Shown here in pieces: positions 33,901 through 41,998 of a stretch of DNA of 64,000 nt. This stretch comes from a virus: positions 18,397-82,396 of the IMG/VR virus record IMGVR_UViG_3300013123_000005; one strand, written 5' to 3'. Within the stretch, counting starts at the first letter, position 1; every line of letters starts with the position of its first letter. The notes beneath the pieces were generated by a model, which ran no database searches, was not told the DNA's origin, and worked only from the letters and a program-made list of their open reading frames with translations. The position numbers and the translations under genes are program-made.

Positions 33901-35941
33901 CGGCTCTGGCTCTGGTCATGATGATGGGTACAATGGTTTAATTTATGATATGATTTCTGGAACTTTACCAGCCGAAATGACAGGCTCGACTATTGTTAAC
34001 GCTTGTCCTGGTGGTGATTTTGGCTTTTTGTCGACAGAGCCAAACTTTAGAGTACCATTCGAATCAATGTTCTCGTTGAAAGATTATGTACCGGCTTCAT
34101 CTTCTGTTGCTGGCGTTGACAATAGCATGTATTTTGTTGCGCCAGAGTGGTATACTGGAAGCTCTGCAACAACTCGCTATCCATATTTTCTTTGGGATTC
34201 TGAGAAATCGAGTAATCTGTTTGAGATGGCTGCTCACAACTTCTTTGGAGAAGTCCCAAGATTTACATTGAAGAATGAAGGTCTTGCTTCGTATGTGTCA
34301 GCACCATCAAGCTTGTATAAGCCGATGGTTTCTGGAAGCACGTATTATATGGACGTGACCTTATATCAAACTGCTGATCATGATATGGTGTTCAGTACAC
34401 ATCACGGTCCTAGTGATAATTTGAGTTATGATGGTAGATATTTTGGACCCGCAATGCAAATGGTATCAGTTCCAGAGTTATATACCGGCTCTGATAATCT
34501 CTATTCAATGTCAGCCGATCCGACATATGCAGCATATGCTCCACCTTATCTATATGGCAAGGCTGTTGCCCGTTTGTCATTTACGCCAACACAGTCAAGA
34601 CAATATTCACTTGATGAGATTCAAGCTGGAATGACTGTTGAATATATCAATGAAGGTCTTGTTGATATGGCTTCTGCTTCAATTGGTGAAGACATTCTAA
34701 CAAACGGAAGTCCACTGTGGTCTTCTTCAATGCCGCTGGAATCATCTATTGAAATCAGAGGCAAGGCGAAAATTTCTGAGACAGAACATACTCTTGTTAG
34801 TGATGGCGTTTATGTGCCAACATCGATCAAAAACATCAATGATGCTGGATATTCTGCTTGGGCAATTTATCCAAAGTTTGAATGTCCTGTTTTGAACTTT
34901 GCGGATCTTCGTACAGCTTCTTTGGATACTGATTATGGTCCGTACGGAATGTGGTTGAATCATGGACGTTCATTGGAGCGTAATGAAGGAATTTGGATTT
35001 CTCTTGAGGAAAGCTACAAGAAAAAGGGTGGTAGAGATATTGCTTCAAATACTGGTTCTTTGCTTGATGTTTGTGGCTTTATTCCGAGTACTCGCAAGAT
35101 TGGTGAAGTAGCAGATAACAAGACGATTCACGAAGCTGTTGTGGCCATTCCGTTTGTCGACAATCCAACAAGAAGTGGCGCAAAGACAGTCAGCGTTGCC
35201 GGATATAATATGTTTGCAATCGATAAGACGATGTATTCTCTTCAGACCGCTTTCAAGACTGCTGGCAAACCAGCAGTACCAAAGGGTTCTTATGGAGCAG
35301 TAGAAGATATTCAGAATACAACGATTACAGATATGCACGATAAGATGAAGAAGTATTATCTACCACCAGCATTAGACTTTTCAACCTATCCAGACATTAA
35401 TCCATTTGCGATGTATATCTTTGAATTTACGAGCAATTTAAATCAAGGTGACATTGAGAATATTTGGCAGGGCTTGATGCCTTCGATTGCAATGAAGGTC
35501 GAAGGAGAAGATATCACAATCTCTCACAGCTTGAGCAAAGTTGAATTCTTTGGTGGAGAAAAACTGCCAGAAGGAGTGCGATGGTTATTGTTCCGAGTTA
35601 AACAAAGAGCAGAAAAGAGCTACTATAATCTTACTGCTGACTCTAAGGATGATGCAAGATTCCAGTTTGACTTCAAGGTAGGCAAGAAGGCACCAGAATA
35701 CAATTACAACTGGCCATATGACTTCTTCTCGTTGGTAGAATCGGTTAAATTAGATGCCAGCTTGGATATTGTTCCAAGGGTCAATCTAAATGTTGCTGCA
35801 CCAGAAGTAATTGGTGATGTATCGAATATTGAAGCAAGACTTGGAGATGTTGCAATGAATGTATCGAAAGAAACAAAGCAACAGCTAAATATTGGTGGTA
35901 ACATTGCAAACGTATTGCAAAAACAAGGAAGCAAATTATGA
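27971..35941 (+). CDS. Giant tail/baseplate protein with two LamG-like domains
   Basis: A 2656-aa virion protein, one of the longest chains in the window. Residues about 100-310 hold a concanavalin/LamG-type lectin fold (GVTIEFWMDEVAGRTGSVVV, GSLDEFRFWKTARTF). A second lies at about 1764-1960 (AVHLDGVNDWIIIPDDGGLN, WHHVALIYKA, YVDDLAYYTGSV). Near residue 530, NIFKSKGTEEAIRHALRCFG matches a block ('KSKGT-x-x-x-I-R-x-x-L') that recurs in giant structural proteins of large phages. LamG folds usually bind glycans, so host recognition or decoration of the tail is likely. Start overlaps the previous stop; end overlaps a lipoprotein gene. Confidence 0.72.
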   Translation: MSNLKKYFENKTSRTLTVESVNSIAIDSELNKDERIIPSVDFSDYANFVHYGSAELYGTRAVSWIYDSYPYDGSRKEKETWYQSGSAYDNYVFDSEYPKTTGYVNFDGTQCVTIFGGPSVDNVYQSGTREANLVYDFDKGVTIEFWMDEVAGRTGSVVVFDSSNSGTAVYGTPDYFRVLALLSGTETDPEWLIYVLYNDSLDTFYWQLSDVSQAWQHYAFTFKSEAGMLVPYFYHNGQLDESASGIDYGVTPSSPIPSISNGLAASVGAMLEADAWEYFGFGTGGLGQLGLVGSLDEFRFWKTARTFEKIAQNWFTSVYGGTNTQDDNLDLGVYFKFNEGITGTSSIDSVVLDYAGRASNGTFVNYNTSCRSTGSAMTDEIPDPIMYANHPDVLALYESKQQSGIVYDTQNTNSFYKLFPGYLLEEDEEAGNNFKYITQIISSYLDELHMFINELPKVGNVNHLYDTGGKPLPFAKHLLESHGLTVGELFADAELLESIGNRNDSIIFEQSVKDIKNTIYHRLYDNLTNIFKSKGTEEAIRHALRCFGVDDELYRLVVNADNQTVRFDESKDYQTVTRKKVIDFYNVDRFEGTVIQTASNADETNYVAGYELNKRGGFTVEVDVIAPEKQSQESEFWISTDFLTSSICGYRDASNTGSYEWNNNSASFDVLIYRDDSNSSSGRFCLTGTFGSLESDTINDLYDGRNWHLYVRANTELHKETDSRYIEFGGYKYEIDQLADSFALSVSYPAGDVSGLIAQPKRYYVGSLHSDFLSASLIYRTDVRVADFKVWQACLEDNEIISHAKDINSFGRDYGSDYDSLLYLDGIKIKNSAMLALHWDFELVTGSNNVGELEVLDISSGSADFYANNTYGFLSESLCLKHPGLCMYMPADSSDVVDVEYIQIAKSEIPGSVGTSGMVGVFDENSESIPASFRPVQHSFSLEKSMWRTISEEILKTFSAIVEFNNLIGMPLDKYKPSYDRLRTVREKYFANVTDRSTIERFTSFYKWLDGAVVAVISNLVPAGASFSVKIGDVIESHVLERNKVQYQLPVYHSAKQRENLATIDMSDVQGDQQYSIEGTITMPTMTGLPRADERKYACVQTTGRKENNLWLRDHPEDFGQNYIESPYVEGLVDYAVPVRDRVETIFVNKFASPGGADTMGVGACDPESEEYSVYNSLNYRNLSVRMPLDTLMSKHSAQFGYDSQYGAPSASYCKANRNTRYVAIDDNTLEPRYDNEFVGHSIPMNDKQYAWITASVETASVGYAPEDGMDNIDGEYVPFFEFGTASTLQDALHYDRFGYPTWKQLRSGDHLEARLQKKNNQIVIEPSDNNTASYHEPAVSWNYPLRQRLVDNETGDPAHIVYPFSNQRQRFAQPALQDQLLGDYRQDNRTLYDSYSKMYLNDSKEAEFVSLHYEEQIFPRAVNVGSTTQRDKPDYQEVVGTGSNGYDRGVLERRKIWATNKSDRGRSFPAGHNAFDKEDFRNSVWPLDLNDDESEAGSVGKGGELNNTWQDAAGYRYTSFTGQDNDAKMATASCLYAHNVRINNDSYEVGMPNWTCGSEAGNAPWYNDYNEFAADLRPMSQRYGFIPEYRVSEYMDFFVDDNGGNFRATQRTLPIKLDGVEHSASSDSVLFAEHTFTDDFEYFNELMKDHEQHKENARLSLKCSGLKKLLPYNGFYPQHRTVQLANLFSSSFAEHIEGLSGAGTGTESIDQQDQWKLQSMLQPWFSPGIVYNTIKSGIAVDWPTYLGVGGFNGSAGEAAGGKAVHLDGVNDWIIIPDDGGLNAGVSDWLGISFWFKVPPATVRHSDTKVLLSRFDISDVTKRIFEIAYEVSSNISTGADPLYAVFYDGLGHSDSLFGYFDAYDGAWHHVALIYKAAVGASLWLDGVQADTLTTNLNSTLPSGSVDMVVGNFLSASTVQILNPELCFNGYVDDLAYYTGSVRLQQADVTQIYNAGRCSLFDLTTVEPAPVYWWKMGDGSGSGHDDGYNGLIYDMISGTLPAEMTGSTIVNACPGGDFGFLSTEPNFRVPFESMFSLKDYVPASSSVAGVDNSMYFVAPEWYTGSSATTRYPYFLWDSEKSSNLFEMAAHNFFGEVPRFTLKNEGLASYVSAPSSLYKPMVSGSTYYMDVTLYQTADHDMVFSTHHGPSDNLSYDGRYFGPAMQMVSVPELYTGSDNLYSMSADPTYAAYAPPYLYGKAVARLSFTPTQSRQYSLDEIQAGMTVEYINEGLVDMASASIGEDILTNGSPLWSSSMPLESSIEIRGKAKISETEHTLVSDGVYVPTSIKNINDAGYSAWAIYPKFECPVLNFADLRTASLDTDYGPYGMWLNHGRSLERNEGIWISLEESYKKKGGRDIASNTGSLLDVCGFIPSTRKIGEVADNKTIHEAVVAIPFVDNPTRSGAKTVSVAGYNMFAIDKTMYSLQTAFKTAGKPAVPKGSYGAVEDIQNTTITDMHDKMKKYYLPPALDFSTYPDINPFAMYIFEFTSNLNQGDIENIWQGLMPSIAMKVEGEDITISHSLSKVEFFGGEKLPEGVRWLLFRVKQRAEKSYYNLTADSKDDARFQFDFKVGKKAPEYNYNWPYDFFSLVESVKLDASLDIVPRVNLNVAAPEVIGDVSNIEARLGDVAMNVSKETKQQLNIGGNIANVLQKQGSKL

Positions 35942-36300
35942 AAAAGTTGGTAATGATTCTTGCGACAGTGATGTTGGTTTTATCAATGGTTGGTTGTCCG
36001 ACTTACGTTATTCGTGATGAACGAGCGGTGAGAGTAGATTACATGATGCTAGATCGAGTTGCTAAAGAAAGCGCCAAGACTATTCAAGCGACTATGCAAG
36101 ATTACTGTGCGTGTCAAAATGGCCATTGGGCAACTGTAAGCTGTGAGAATTCTGCAAAAACTTATCTGTTCTTGACAACTAGATTAAATTGGCACTTGAG
36201 CATGATGTTATACAATAGCGGACTAACTGAAACTAGACCCGGAGAAGTACCAGAAATTCCAATGCCTGATACACTTTGCAATGGAGGTCTTTCGCAATGA
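35938..36300 (+). CDS. Lipoprotein
   Basis: A 120-aa protein with a type II signal peptide: basic MKK, hydrophobic core LVMILATVMLVLSMVGC, and a lipobox ending at Cys20 (M-V-G-C). After processing the lipid-anchored chain has four or five further Cys (DYCACQNGHWATVSCENS), probably disulfide-bonded in the periplasm. Lipoproteins inside phage tail modules may be o-spanin partners or superinfection-exclusion factors; no i-spanin is visible next to it. It is coupled by overlap to genes on both sides. Confidence 0.7.
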   Translation: MKKLVMILATVMLVLSMVGCPTYVIRDERAVRVDYMMLDRVAKESAKTIQATMQDYCACQNGHWATVSCENSAKTYLFLTTRLNWHLSMMLYNSGLTETRPGEVPEIPMPDTLCNGGLSQ

Positions 36301-36674
36301 ATGAGCAACTAAAGAAAATCATTGAGTTAATCGGTACTGCTGGACTCAAGGAAGCAATCAAAGAGCTTCAAGAACTTTCTAGTAAGGCGACAGATCCAAG
36401 CAAGAAAGCAGTATTGGCAATCGTAATTAATGCTGTAGCGCTATATGGTGATAAAGGTATCGATATTGCTAAGGAAACAATTGATAAGTTTTTTGGTGGT
36501 CAGGAAATTCCAGATACATCATTACTTTCATTAGAAGAGGCAAGCGATCTTTGGGCACAGATTCAGAATGATGAAGCAGATCATAAAGAAGACGTAAATC
36601 GATTTGTGGCAATTACAACTTCAGTTGTCAGCAAGTTGTTTGCTGAGTTTGTAAAAGGACTGTTAGTAGTTTAA
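36297..36674 (+). CDS. Helical protein of unknown function, 125 aa
   Basis: ATG 36297 overlaps the lipoprotein stop and has GGAGG upstream; an in-frame ATG at 36276 is unlikely. The chain is nearly all helix, with the amphipathic segments NEQLKKIIELIGTAGLKEAI and AVLAIVINAVALYGDKGIDI. No clear transmembrane span. The opening LKKIIELIG is slightly like the capsid-targeting helix described elsewhere, but lacks its I-x-E-A end. Function unknown; possibly a chaperone or a partner of the lipoprotein. Confidence 0.5.
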   Translation: MNEQLKKIIELIGTAGLKEAIKELQELSSKATDPSKKAVLAIVINAVALYGDKGIDIAKETIDKFFGGQEIPDTSLLSLEEASDLWAQIQNDEADHKEDVNRFVAITTSVVSKLFAEFVKGLLVV

Positions 36675-37480
36675 TGGAATTATTCGATAAGAAATCAGAA
36701 GTAATAGATATCAAGCTTACGAAGTTCGGTAAGGAGCTTTTTGCTCAAGGCAAATTCAAGCCAGCCTATTACTTCTTTTCTGATGATGATATTCTTTATG
36801 ATTCTGGTTTTGTCAGCGGTTCAACTAGTTCAGAAGAGCAGAACGAGATCGTTCCTCGAATCGAAGAACAACCTCACGTCAAATCCGTTCCTATGCGAAC
36901 AGAAATGCCCTTTTTAAGCGTTTCGGACTCAACTAGCAACTACGCCCCATCTTGGAAGCTAAATGTACTACAGGGCAAAATAGAAGCTATAAAACGTGGT
37001 ACGCAAGACACCAATAAAAATTTTGTGGATTCTGTCCTCAATACCAGAATTGATATGGAAGATGCGATAACGATTATTGCTTCTGATGGAACGATTAATC
37101 CAGCTGGTTACGTGTTCGAGTTCGAAGAAAAGAATGTTCCAAGCAGAACGGATATGTTTGACATTGAAGTATCGATGTTCGTTGAAAGTCCCAATCTATC
37201 TAATTCAAAATTCAAAGAAGGACAGTTTGTTCCGTTAAATTTTGCAAATATGGCACGTTCTGAAGTGATTGATGACATTTTGGTAGAATATCCTTTAAGG
37301 CATGTAGAATATTCCGATGATAATGTTGAGAGATTTTTAGATATAGCGATTGATCGAAAGGCTGAAGAATACAAGCCAATGGCTGTTACGCTAGCCGACA
37401 ATCAAAAGTTGAAAATCGAATTAGCTGGTAAGATATATACTTCTCAGATAACCAACAAAGACATTGAGGAAAAGTGCTAA
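36674..37480 (+). CDS. Conserved virion protein with 'LTKFGKELFAQGKFKP' module
   Basis: A 268-aa protein. The N-terminus DIKLTKFGKELFAQGKFKPA followed by YYFFSDDDILYDSGF is a module seen in structural proteins of large marine-type phages. A similar, more divergent form begins the protein at 41999. The rest is beta-rich. It probably belongs to the tail or baseplate, given the genes on both sides. Confidence 0.6.
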   Translation: MELFDKKSEVIDIKLTKFGKELFAQGKFKPAYYFFSDDDILYDSGFVSGSTSSEEQNEIVPRIEEQPHVKSVPMRTEMPFLSVSDSTSNYAPSWKLNVLQGKIEAIKRGTQDTNKNFVDSVLNTRIDMEDAITIIASDGTINPAGYVFEFEEKNVPSRTDMFDIEVSMFVESPNLSNSKFKEGQFVPLNFANMARSEVIDDILVEYPLRHVEYSDDNVERFLDIAIDRKAEEYKPMAVTLADNQKLKIELAGKIYTSQITNKDIEEKC

Positions 37481-37483
37481 CAC

Positions 37484-39574
37484 ATGCTGCCAACAATTGA
37501 AATTCGCGACATTAAACTGGAAAAGTCAAGGATAACAGTCGGTACGTTGATTTCTGAGACTATCAATGAACAGTCTTTATCTGGTCAGTGGTTAGGATCG
37601 AAGTACATTAACTACGTGACATTGAAGTTGGAGCAATATATCAATAACGCCTTCAATGGCAAGCTTGAATATAATCTCGGTTTATTGACTGATTCTGATG
37701 TTGTTGAGACAATATTGACCGGTAATGGCCAAGAGTCAAAGAAATATTATGTTCAGCATGTGTTTTATCCAGAAGCAAACGTATATCCAATCAAGAATCT
37801 CAATTACAAATACTCAACAGCAATTGATTTAGAGTTGTTGATTCAAGACACTGGAATCAGTGCGAAAGTAAATCCGGCGCAACAGAAGAAGTTTACTAGT
37901 GGCGTCACTTCTGTCGATATCATGAAAGATTCAGAATACGTAGCCGGAATCAATATTCAAGATTTCGATAGTACGGCAACTTTAGTAGAAGAGAGAATGT
38001 TGGATTATACGTTATTCAATAACATGACGTATCATCCAAAAGATGTATTGACAGCATACAATTCAAATAATGTTGGAGGTTTCTTTTCTCCATTGCTAAT
38101 GTCTGTCTCTGAGGATCGTGATGTACGAGCTATGTTCTTTGTGGATCTAAGAAATATATTGCTTGAACGTTCAAATTATAAGAGTTTGCTGGTTTCTTCT
38201 GATACGATTTTACAGAAAGTGCTCGATAGAAGCAAGATCGTTAGTATTCGAATTATGAGGTATCGTGATGGATTTGAAGAGCTTGACTCTCCAGTCTTAG
38301 TAATTGTTAGCAATGAAAATGGGTCTGTGACTGCTTCCGCTAGTTTGAAGAAAAATCAAGTTGCAACGACTTCATATCACGCTGGTTTGAGAGCGTTTGA
38401 ATTTGTGGACAGTACAGTGCTTCAGAACACTTTTGGCAGTTATCGTTATGCTGTCGAGCTTCAAGTTGAAGATGGAGCCGTTGCCTTGTTGCAAGAGCAG
38501 AAAACAAAGCTCGAAAGTCACGTACAAGCTCTTCGAGATTATTCAGCAAAGTCACTTTCAGATACAAACTATATTGATTTTAATGGATATTTTACGGCAG
38601 CATTTAACGATCAATATGTCGGAAGAACACAGCCTTGGATTTCAGCGATCCTAGATTATCTGGAAACCCTAAAATTTGTCACGACAATCTCTACTGAAGA
38701 GTCAAACAAGCTAGCTGTTGCTTTGAATTTATTGGCTTCTTCGAATACTGGCAGTTTGGCAGGAGTCGAATATCTGATCGATTGGATTGTGTCGTTGATC
38801 CAAATGTTGCAGGATTTGAGTCTGTATCAACGAATTGACTTGACTTTTAATTTCTTGCGAGAACTAATTGATCCAGATAAGGTCGGCATGCCATCTGCTG
38901 TGTATCTTGAAGAATCACCTTCTGATGGTTTGTTGAACGCTAGCAGCAGAACGGTAATTACCTCGCTAGCACTAAATCAAAGACAAGCCTCTTTAGAGCC
39001 AAAAGAAATTCAAGTAAACACAAGTAGTGTTACAAAAAGAACTACAAGTTTTGCAGAAGTTGAAGGCTCGGCGGAAATTAACAAGACCTTCGACTCTAGA
39101 AGTGCAGCGATGAACGTTTCGGAGTTGTCTTTGGAATTTACTTTGCAAGAGCTTGGATATGAAACGCTAGAAGAGTGGGCTGGTGCAATTGGTCTAGGAT
39201 TCGTAGAACTTGAAGCTGGAACAACACAAATTACAGAAAAAGCAGCATACACTGATAATCAATTACAGAAGTCAAATACTGCTAGTAAGATTGCAGAACC
39301 ATTTGTAAATTCGTTTGTTTCGAAGTTGCTAAAACTTCCAACAAGCTATCAACAGTTTCTTGAACGATTTGGATTGGAGAAGCAACTTCAATTGTTGTCT
39401 GGTTTCAAGTTGAGCAATAATCGTACAGAACCAAGAGAAATGATTTGGGAAATATATACACCAGATTTATATGAACGACTCAAAGCAAAGAACGGTATGA
39501 TTCTTTGTCGGTTATTGTCGATGAGAAATCCCGAGAGTGTGACCATTTATAATCGCTACTTCTTGATGAAATAA
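37484..39574 (+). CDS. Virion structural protein, 696 aa
   Basis: A mixed, mostly beta-rich protein with a few helices (IDWIVSLIQMLQDLSLYQRI). No enzyme motif or named domain was found. Segments such as KYINYVTLKLEQYINNAF and LPTSYQQFLERFGLEKQLQL are compatible with a baseplate or tail-tube-associated role. Function is inferred only from the long run of structural neighbours. Confidence 0.5.
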   Translation: MLPTIEIRDIKLEKSRITVGTLISETINEQSLSGQWLGSKYINYVTLKLEQYINNAFNGKLEYNLGLLTDSDVVETILTGNGQESKKYYVQHVFYPEANVYPIKNLNYKYSTAIDLELLIQDTGISAKVNPAQQKKFTSGVTSVDIMKDSEYVAGINIQDFDSTATLVEERMLDYTLFNNMTYHPKDVLTAYNSNNVGGFFSPLLMSVSEDRDVRAMFFVDLRNILLERSNYKSLLVSSDTILQKVLDRSKIVSIRIMRYRDGFEELDSPVLVIVSNENGSVTASASLKKNQVATTSYHAGLRAFEFVDSTVLQNTFGSYRYAVELQVEDGAVALLQEQKTKLESHVQALRDYSAKSLSDTNYIDFNGYFTAAFNDQYVGRTQPWISAILDYLETLKFVTTISTEESNKLAVALNLLASSNTGSLAGVEYLIDWIVSLIQMLQDLSLYQRIDLTFNFLRELIDPDKVGMPSAVYLEESPSDGLLNASSRTVITSLALNQRQASLEPKEIQVNTSSVTKRTTSFAEVEGSAEINKTFDSRSAAMNVSELSLEFTLQELGYETLEEWAGAIGLGFVELEAGTTQITEKAAYTDNQLQKSNTASKIAEPFVNSFVSKLLKLPTSYQQFLERFGLEKQLQLLSGFKLSNNRTEPREMIWEIYTPDLYERLKAKNGMILCRLLSMRNPESVTIYNRYFLMK

Positions 39575-39587
39575 GGGCTGACAAACA

Positions 39588-41996
39588 ATGGCAGTGAATG
39601 TTACAAATCCAACACAATTCTCGGGACAATCAAATACAGCACCAGCCAACAGTGTTGTTCAGTCGGCAGCGCAACAAAATGTCAGCGGATTCTCGGAGAC
39701 CGTTCAGCAGCTAGAAACCACAGAGTTACTTTCCAGTACGTTTGCTCTAAATGTTCAGAATGTGACAGATTTCCGAAAGCGACTTGGAAGATATAAGAGT
39801 TTTATCAAGAAAGGCGTATATGGTGTAGTACCAGAAAACATCATAGAAGAAAAGAAGAAATTTTTTGCTTCTGGTATTGATGACGTTTTCCGAATGCAAT
39901 TGGGAGCTTTCGTTACTGTTGTTGATGGAAAGCCTGTACATTACAATACCGTTACGCCATATGATGTATTTGAGAAGGTAGAGTTTATTCAAGGTGTTGA
40001 TGGTCCGTTGATTCGAGTTGTTGCTAACAAGAAGTCAGTCTGGTTTTTAGAAAACGGAAAATTCAACGATAAAAAGTTTAGTGATTTCGTCAAGAACAAT
40101 ACTTTTGAATCATTTAAGGATTTTTATTCTTCGTTTGCTGAGATGCTAGCACCAAATGATCGAAGTGAAGGATGGCAGACATATCCAGAAGCTTCGGCAG
40201 AATCGGTATACAACTATTTCGACAAAGGATATGAGCTTGGTCGAAAAAACGAATATGTAGAACGAGCTTTGCCAAATGTTAACGTTCTTGCAGCCGAATT
40301 ACAGAACGGCAAAGAAACTGGCACCAGTCTTGACTTTTTGGTAACGCTGGTCGAAGATGCTCACATTGATGAACGAAGAATTTGTCTAGAACAAGTCAGA
40401 AACGGAACATATTTCTCAAACTTTTCAAAGCGTTATGACAATGCAGTTGGCAGCAAGTTCGTCGACAAGGTGCAGAAGAAACAGAGAACGTTTGTGTTTT
40501 CCGGAGAAGATCAAAATCAACTCAAGTCTTTGGATTCTTTGAAGAATTCAATTCCAATGTATATTGCAATCGATTTGGACACGAACGTTTCGACGTTCTC
40601 GAAGATTCTAGAAGATACGAAGTTTGACGATCAGTTGTTAGCTCAGTTGATTTCGGATACGTATTGGAAAAAAGATCAGTATTATGTTTACGATACAAGC
40701 GATCCAAAGAACGCTGCATTTCAAGATACAAGAGTATTCGATCTGAAAGCTTGGTATGACGCCTATGATCAAGATCAAGAGATTCCAAAGATCACTATTC
40801 CCACTAACGAGCTAGTGTATTATGGTGAATATCTCAAACGTTACGCGGAATCATTATCTAAGAAAGATTCGTTAGAACGAGCTATTAACTGGCTTGTGTT
40901 CTCTGAGAAGTATCAGCAGCTAGTTTTAGAAAATTCCAGAACATATCAACAGATGCTTGAGAACAGCAAGAAGCCATATACAGAAACAGTTGCTTATCGT
41001 ATTGACAAGAAGAACAATGTGACTGGAGAAACGTTACAGAGCTTTTATTTCATGAATACTTCGAAGCAAGAAGTATTGCGATACATCGACAGCCAAGTCA
41101 AATATGGAATTCCGTATCGTTATGATATTATCGCTCTTCAGTTGGTTATCGGAGAAAAATACAATTATGGTGCTCCAAAGCCCGGCTATGGTAAAGATGA
41201 TATGGTTGTGCCGTACAATTGCGAAACTATTGTACAGATTGTTGAAGTTTCAATTTATGCTGATGTCGCACAAGTACTCGACAAGCCTTCGGTTGGTCCA
41301 ACGGTAAGGTTTTTGCCGCAAATCGGTATCGATAATCGTGTCAAAATTTTTGTAAATAGCTCTTTTGATCAAGTACGTTTAGAACCAGTAACCATTCTGA
41401 ATACTGATGCTGCGTATTGGAGAACGGTTATTGCTTCTCAGAAGTCGAAAGACAAGAAGGTTCAGTTCGGAACCGACGATAGACCAATTCGTTTTCAAGT
41501 GTTTCGATTGGACAAAGAGCCGGTAAAATGGACAGACTTTCAAAGTGGACTGTTTTATGAAACAGAGAACAATTCAGCAATCTTTGAAGATAATATAGAG
41601 CCAAATATAACTTATTATTATTGCATTCGAAGTATCGATAATCATAATAATATTTCGATGCCATCAAATATTTTCAAAATTAAGGTAGTTAATGACGGTG
41701 GTACGGTCTATATGATGAATGATTTGTTTGAGTTTGCAGAGAAGCGAAAGAGCAAGAAAGACAAGAGCTTTAAGAGGACTCTTTCAATTAGTCCAGCTTT
41801 CTTGCAGACTGTATTGAAGCAAGAAGACTCTGGAAAATATACCGGAACGGGAATTGATGATTTTTCGATTTGGAACAAGCCAATTAGGGTTCGAATTACT
41901 TCGAAAAATACCGGCAGGAAGCTCGATGTGTATTGTAAGTTTACTTTGGACGATAAACTAGTTATTGGGAAAACATTGAACAATGGAGTACAATAG
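39588..41996 (+). CDS. Virion structural protein with FN3-like end, 802 aa
   Basis: An N-terminal Ser/Gln/Asn-rich low-complexity stretch (about residues 1-45) is followed by a large mixed domain. Around residues 660-710, NIEPNITYYYCIRSIDNHNN and ISMPSNIFKIKVV form the last strands of a fibronectin-III-like domain, common in phage tail proteins. A basic helix and a C-terminal strand block follow. Probably a tail/baseplate component. Confidence 0.55.
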   Translation: MAVNVTNPTQFSGQSNTAPANSVVQSAAQQNVSGFSETVQQLETTELLSSTFALNVQNVTDFRKRLGRYKSFIKKGVYGVVPENIIEEKKKFFASGIDDVFRMQLGAFVTVVDGKPVHYNTVTPYDVFEKVEFIQGVDGPLIRVVANKKSVWFLENGKFNDKKFSDFVKNNTFESFKDFYSSFAEMLAPNDRSEGWQTYPEASAESVYNYFDKGYELGRKNEYVERALPNVNVLAAELQNGKETGTSLDFLVTLVEDAHIDERRICLEQVRNGTYFSNFSKRYDNAVGSKFVDKVQKKQRTFVFSGEDQNQLKSLDSLKNSIPMYIAIDLDTNVSTFSKILEDTKFDDQLLAQLISDTYWKKDQYYVYDTSDPKNAAFQDTRVFDLKAWYDAYDQDQEIPKITIPTNELVYYGEYLKRYAESLSKKDSLERAINWLVFSEKYQQLVLENSRTYQQMLENSKKPYTETVAYRIDKKNNVTGETLQSFYFMNTSKQEVLRYIDSQVKYGIPYRYDIIALQLVIGEKYNYGAPKPGYGKDDMVVPYNCETIVQIVEVSIYADVAQVLDKPSVGPTVRFLPQIGIDNRVKIFVNSSFDQVRLEPVTILNTDAAYWRTVIASQKSKDKKVQFGTDDRPIRFQVFRLDKEPVKWTDFQSGLFYETENNSAIFEDNIEPNITYYYCIRSIDNHNNISMPSNIFKIKVVNDGGTVYMMNDLFEFAEKRKSKKDKSFKRTLSISPAFLQTVLKQEDSGKYTGTGIDDFSIWNKPIRVRITSKNTGRKLDVYCKFTLDDKLVIGKTLNNGVQ

Positions 41997-41998
41997 TT

